7,019 bases of DNA. Origin: Actinomycetota bacterium (lineage in GTDB: Bacteria > Actinomycetota > Actinomycetes > Mycobacteriales > Micromonosporaceae). Below the pieces are notes generated by a model. It searched no databases and had not been told where the DNA came from. It saw only the letters and a list, made by a program, of their open reading frames with translations. Position numbers and translations under genes: made by a program. The first letter of the stretch is position 1; each line of letters starts with the position of its first letter. The DNA lies in contig VAXX01000079.1 of assembly GCA_005885115.1 (NCBI GenBank), positions 1 to 7,019 on the forward strand, given 5' to 3'. Positions 5,277 through 7,019 of the stretch are shown piece after piece.

Positions 5277-5943
5277 GTGCCCGAGATCGTCCCGCCGCTG
5301 GTACGGGTCATCGCGTACACGCACTTCGAGGCCCCGGAGGACGTACCGTGGTCCACCGACGCCGAGGGCGGACAGGCGCTCGCCGAGTTCGCCGGCCGGG
5401 CCTGCTACCAGTCGTGGAGCAAGCCCAACCCGAGCACCGCCACCAACGCCGGGTACCTCAACCACATCCTCGAGGTCGGGCACCTGTCGGTGCTGGAGCA
5501 CGGCACCGTGACGTTCTACTTCACCGGGGTGTCCCGCTCGTTCACCCACGAGCTGATCCGGCACCGGCACTTCTCGTACTCGCAGCTCTCCCAGCGGTAC
5601 GTGCCCGAGCGCGACGCCGCCATGGTCGAGCCGGAGGCGATCGCCGAGGATCCCGAGCTGCACGCGAAGTTCGTCGCGGCCACCGAGGCGAGCGTCCGGG
5701 CGTACACCGAACTGCTGGAAGGGCTGGAGAAGCGCTTCGCCGACGTACCCAATGCGACGTTGCGGCGCAAGCAGGCCCGGCAGGCGGCGCGCCGAGCACG
5801 CCGACGTGGAGATCCGCGAACTGGCCGTGGAGTGCCTGCGCCAGCTCCAGAAGGTGGCCCCCAACGTATTCGCCGACTTCACCATCTCGACGCTGGCGGA
5901 CGGCAGCGAGATCGCCGCCAGCCCGTACGCGTGGGAGTCCTGA
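5277..5943 (+). pseudogene. thyX: Flavin-dependent thymidylate synthase, disrupted by internal deletion and frameshift
   Basis: ThyX makes dTMP from dUMP using FAD, NADPH and methylene-tetrahydrofolate. The first 172 codons are a standard actinobacterial ThyX, including [22 protein letters not shown] and the ThyX motif [14 protein letters not shown] (95-108). At 5787-5793 the frame jumps. From 5794 the +1-shifted frame resumes ThyX as [20 protein letters not shown] and ends in SPYAWES at TGA 5941-5943. Compared with the M. tuberculosis protein as I recall it (250 residues), the 28-29 residues between QAAR and EHADVEIR are gone, including VLPNAT and NYRAWRHF, which hold FAD- and dUMP-contacting residues in the family. 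The missing length, 83-86 bp, is not a multiple of three. The unshifted frame continues as unrelated Arg-rich sequence to 5960. Either a real null allele or an assembly error; the product as written would be inactive. Confidence 0.9.
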
Positions 5944-5957
5944 GCTTCCCGGTCGGT

Positions 5958-5963
5958 TAGGTT
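5958..5963 (+). promoter_or_regulatory. dapA: Candidate -10 element of dapA
   Basis: TAGGTT ends exactly 6 nt before the ATG at 5970, so transcription would begin on the A of that codon. It abuts the alternative ATG at 5964, which such a transcript would not contain. It therefore argues for the 5970 start and for expression of dapA independent of thyX. Confidence 0.45.
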
Positions 5964-5969
5964 ATGCAC

Positions 5970-6866
5970 ATGACTCGCAGCCACCCCTTTGGTCGCCTGC
6001 TCACCGCGATGGTGACACCGCTGCGCCCGGACGGTTCGCTCGACGCCGACGGCGCCGCCCGGCTGGCCACCCATCTCGTCGACGAGCAGGGCAACGACGG
6101 GTTGGTCATCAACGGGACGACCGGCGAGGCGCCGACGACCACCGATGCCGAGAAGGACACCCTGTTGCGGGCGGTGATCGAGGCGGTAGGGGACCGGGCG
6201 TACGTGGTCGCCGGCGTCGGTACCAACGACACCCGGCACACCGTCGAACTGGCCCGCGCCGCCGAGAAGGCCGGTGCCCACGGCACGCTCGTCGTCACGC
6301 CGTACTACAACAAGCCCCCGCAGGAGGGTCTCTACCGGCACTTCACCACGGTGGCCGACGCTACCGGCCTGCCGGTCCTGGTCTACGACATCCCGCACCG
6401 GGCCGGCGTGCCGATCGCCACCGACACGCTGTGCCGGCTCGCCGAGCACCCGCGCATCGTCGGGGTCAAGGACGCCAAGTCCCTGCTGGTCGAGACCGCG
6501 TGGGTCACCCGGCGGACGGACCTGTCGATCTACTGCGGCGAGGACGCGCTCACCCTGCCGAGCCTGGCCGTCGGGGCGGTCGGCCTGGTCGGCACGTCCA
6601 CCCACCTGATCGGGTTGCGCACCAAAGAGATGATCGAGGGGTACGTGTCCGGAAACGCAAACGAGGCTCTTCGCCTGCACCACGAACTGCTCCCGCTGTT
6701 CACCGGGATCTTCCGTACCCAGGGGGCGATCCTGGTCAAGGCGGCGCTGAACCTGCTCGGGTTACCGGCCGGGCCACTGCGCCCACCGCTGGTGGAGGCG
6801 ACCGACGCGGAGATCGCCCAACTGCGTACCGACTGCGCCGCCGTCGGCGTGGAGCTCCCTCGATGA
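5970..6866 (+). CDS. dapA: 4-hydroxy-tetrahydrodipicolinate synthase
   Basis: DapA condenses pyruvate with aspartate semialdehyde, the first committed step of the diaminopimelate and lysine pathway in the cytoplasm. Numbered from the ATG at 5970 (298 residues), the protein has the TIM-barrel family landmarks: LLTAMVTPL (10-18), the GTTGE substrate loop (49-53), TPYYNKPPQEG (110-120), VYDIPHRAG (138-146) with catalytic Tyr139 and Arg144, and GVKDAK (165-170) with Schiff-base Lys167. Length is normal and nothing is missing. An in-frame ATG at 5964 would add two residues; the TAGGTT box favours 5970. It sits 26 bp after the thyX remnant and its stop overlaps the start of the RNase J gene by ATGA, so those two are cotranscribed and probably translationally coupled. 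The order thyX-dapA-RNase J matches M. tuberculosis Rv2754c-Rv2752c. Confidence 0.95.
   Translation: MTRSHPFGRLLTAMVTPLRPDGSLDADGAARLATHLVDEQGNDGLVINGTTGEAPTTTDAEKDTLLRAVIEAVGDRAYVVAGVGTNDTRHTVELARAAEKAGAHGTLVVTPYYNKPPQEGLYRHFTTVADATGLPVLVYDIPHRAGVPIATDTLCRLAEHPRIVGVKDAKSLLVETAWVTRRTDLSIYCGEDALTLPSLAVGAVGLVGTSTHLIGLRTKEMIEGYVSGNANEALRLHHELLPLFTGIFRTQGAILVKAALNLLGLPAGPLRPPLVEATDAEIAQLRTDCAAVGVELPR
6851..6854 (+). promoter_or_regulatory. Shine-Dalgarno of the RNase J gene
   Basis: GGAG lies 8 nt before the ATG at 6863, inside the end of dapA. It supports the start in the ATGA overlap. Confidence 0.55.
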
Positions 6867-7019
6867 GCGCCGGCGCGCCGGCCACCGTCGCCGTGGAGGT
6901 CGACCTGCATACCCTGGCCCGGCCCGACCTGGGCGGCCCGCCCCCGCTGCCCGCGCGGGCGCTGCGCATCATGCCGCTGGGCGGCCTGGGCGCGATCGGC
7001 CGCAACATGACCGTGTTCG
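6863..7019 (+). CDS. rnj: Ribonuclease J, N-terminal 52 codons (runs off right edge)
   Basis: The visible start is followed by about 30 variable residues and then by LRIMPLGGLGAIGRNMTVF (34-52), the opening of the metallo-beta-lactamase domain of RNase J. This enzyme has 5'-to-3' exonuclease and endonuclease activity in mRNA decay and rRNA maturation. The zinc-binding HxHxDH motif and beta-CASP domain would lie beyond the window. The extension before the domain is long for a minimal RNase J but is common in actinobacteria. The start overlaps the dapA stop (ATGA), GGAG lies upstream, and the position downstream of dapA is as in mycobacteria. Confidence 0.9.
   Translation, partial: MSAGAPATVAVEVDLHTLARPDLGGPPPLPARALRIMPLGGLGAIGRNMTVF

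Noticed and set aside
5277..5943. Programmed frameshift making a functional ThyX
   Set aside because: A shift alone would not restore the 28-29 missing residues, and no slippery heptamer or stimulatory structure is evident at the junction.
5217..6683. Minus-strand 488-codon frame across thyX and dapA
   Set aside because: It is antisense to two recognisable enzymes and matches no family I know; long antisense frames are expected at this GC content.
6869..6882. Perfect 14-bp palindrome GCCGGCGCGCCGGC at the start of the RNase J gene
   Set aside because: It is made only of G and C in codons for Ala, Gly and Pro; such palindromes arise readily at this base composition, and no second copy supports a regulatory role.

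Overview
The window is high-GC actinobacterial chromosome. The block thyX-dapA-RNase J at the right end has the same gene order as Mycobacterium tuberculosis. The protein styles and the many GTAC-containing codon pairs resemble Micromonosporaceae (Micromonospora and relatives). That family assignment is an inference from pattern, not from a search.

Layout. (1) 1-394, minus strand: the start of a GNAT acetyltransferase gene that leaves the window on the left. Its coding frame runs into 60-bp tandem repeats that keep the frame, about 20 residues per unit. (2) 393-1703, plus: a GT87/DUF2029 multi-pass membrane glycosyltransferase. Its start codon overlaps that of the GNAT gene, and its 3' end runs 153 bp into the convergent gene at 1551-2090 (minus), a second and complete GNAT acetyltransferase. 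(3) A 44-bp divergent promoter region separates this second GNAT from 2135-3340 (plus), a YcaQ/AlkX-type DNA glycosylase with a QxD motif. It is followed closely by a small DUF2752 membrane protein (3352-3852). (4) A minus-strand two-gene unit comes next: a ribbon-helix-helix (HicB-family-like) regulator (4687-5175) followed by a DUF4097 beta-repeat protein (3861-4661). The promoter of this unit carries three helically phased 8-bp palindromes, a plausible autoregulatory operator. (5) On the plus strand lie thyX, dapA and the beginning of RNase J. thyX is broken here: about 83-86 bp are missing and the frame changes, which removes the conserved NYRAWRHF-type segment.

Recurring features. Several genes lack a Shine-Dalgarno sequence and instead have a TAnnnT -10-like hexamer 6-8 nt before the start codon, as expected for leaderless transcripts. 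They contrast with thyX, the DUF4097 gene and rnj, which have recognisable ribosome binding sites. No RNA genes, insertion sequences, CRISPR arrays or convincing terminators are visible. There is no gene-free stretch longer than about 100 bp. The items most worth a second look are the repeat array inside the GNAT frame, the thyX deletion, the phased operator in front of the RHH/DUF4097 pair, and the long convergent overlap of the glycosyltransferase with the second GNAT.
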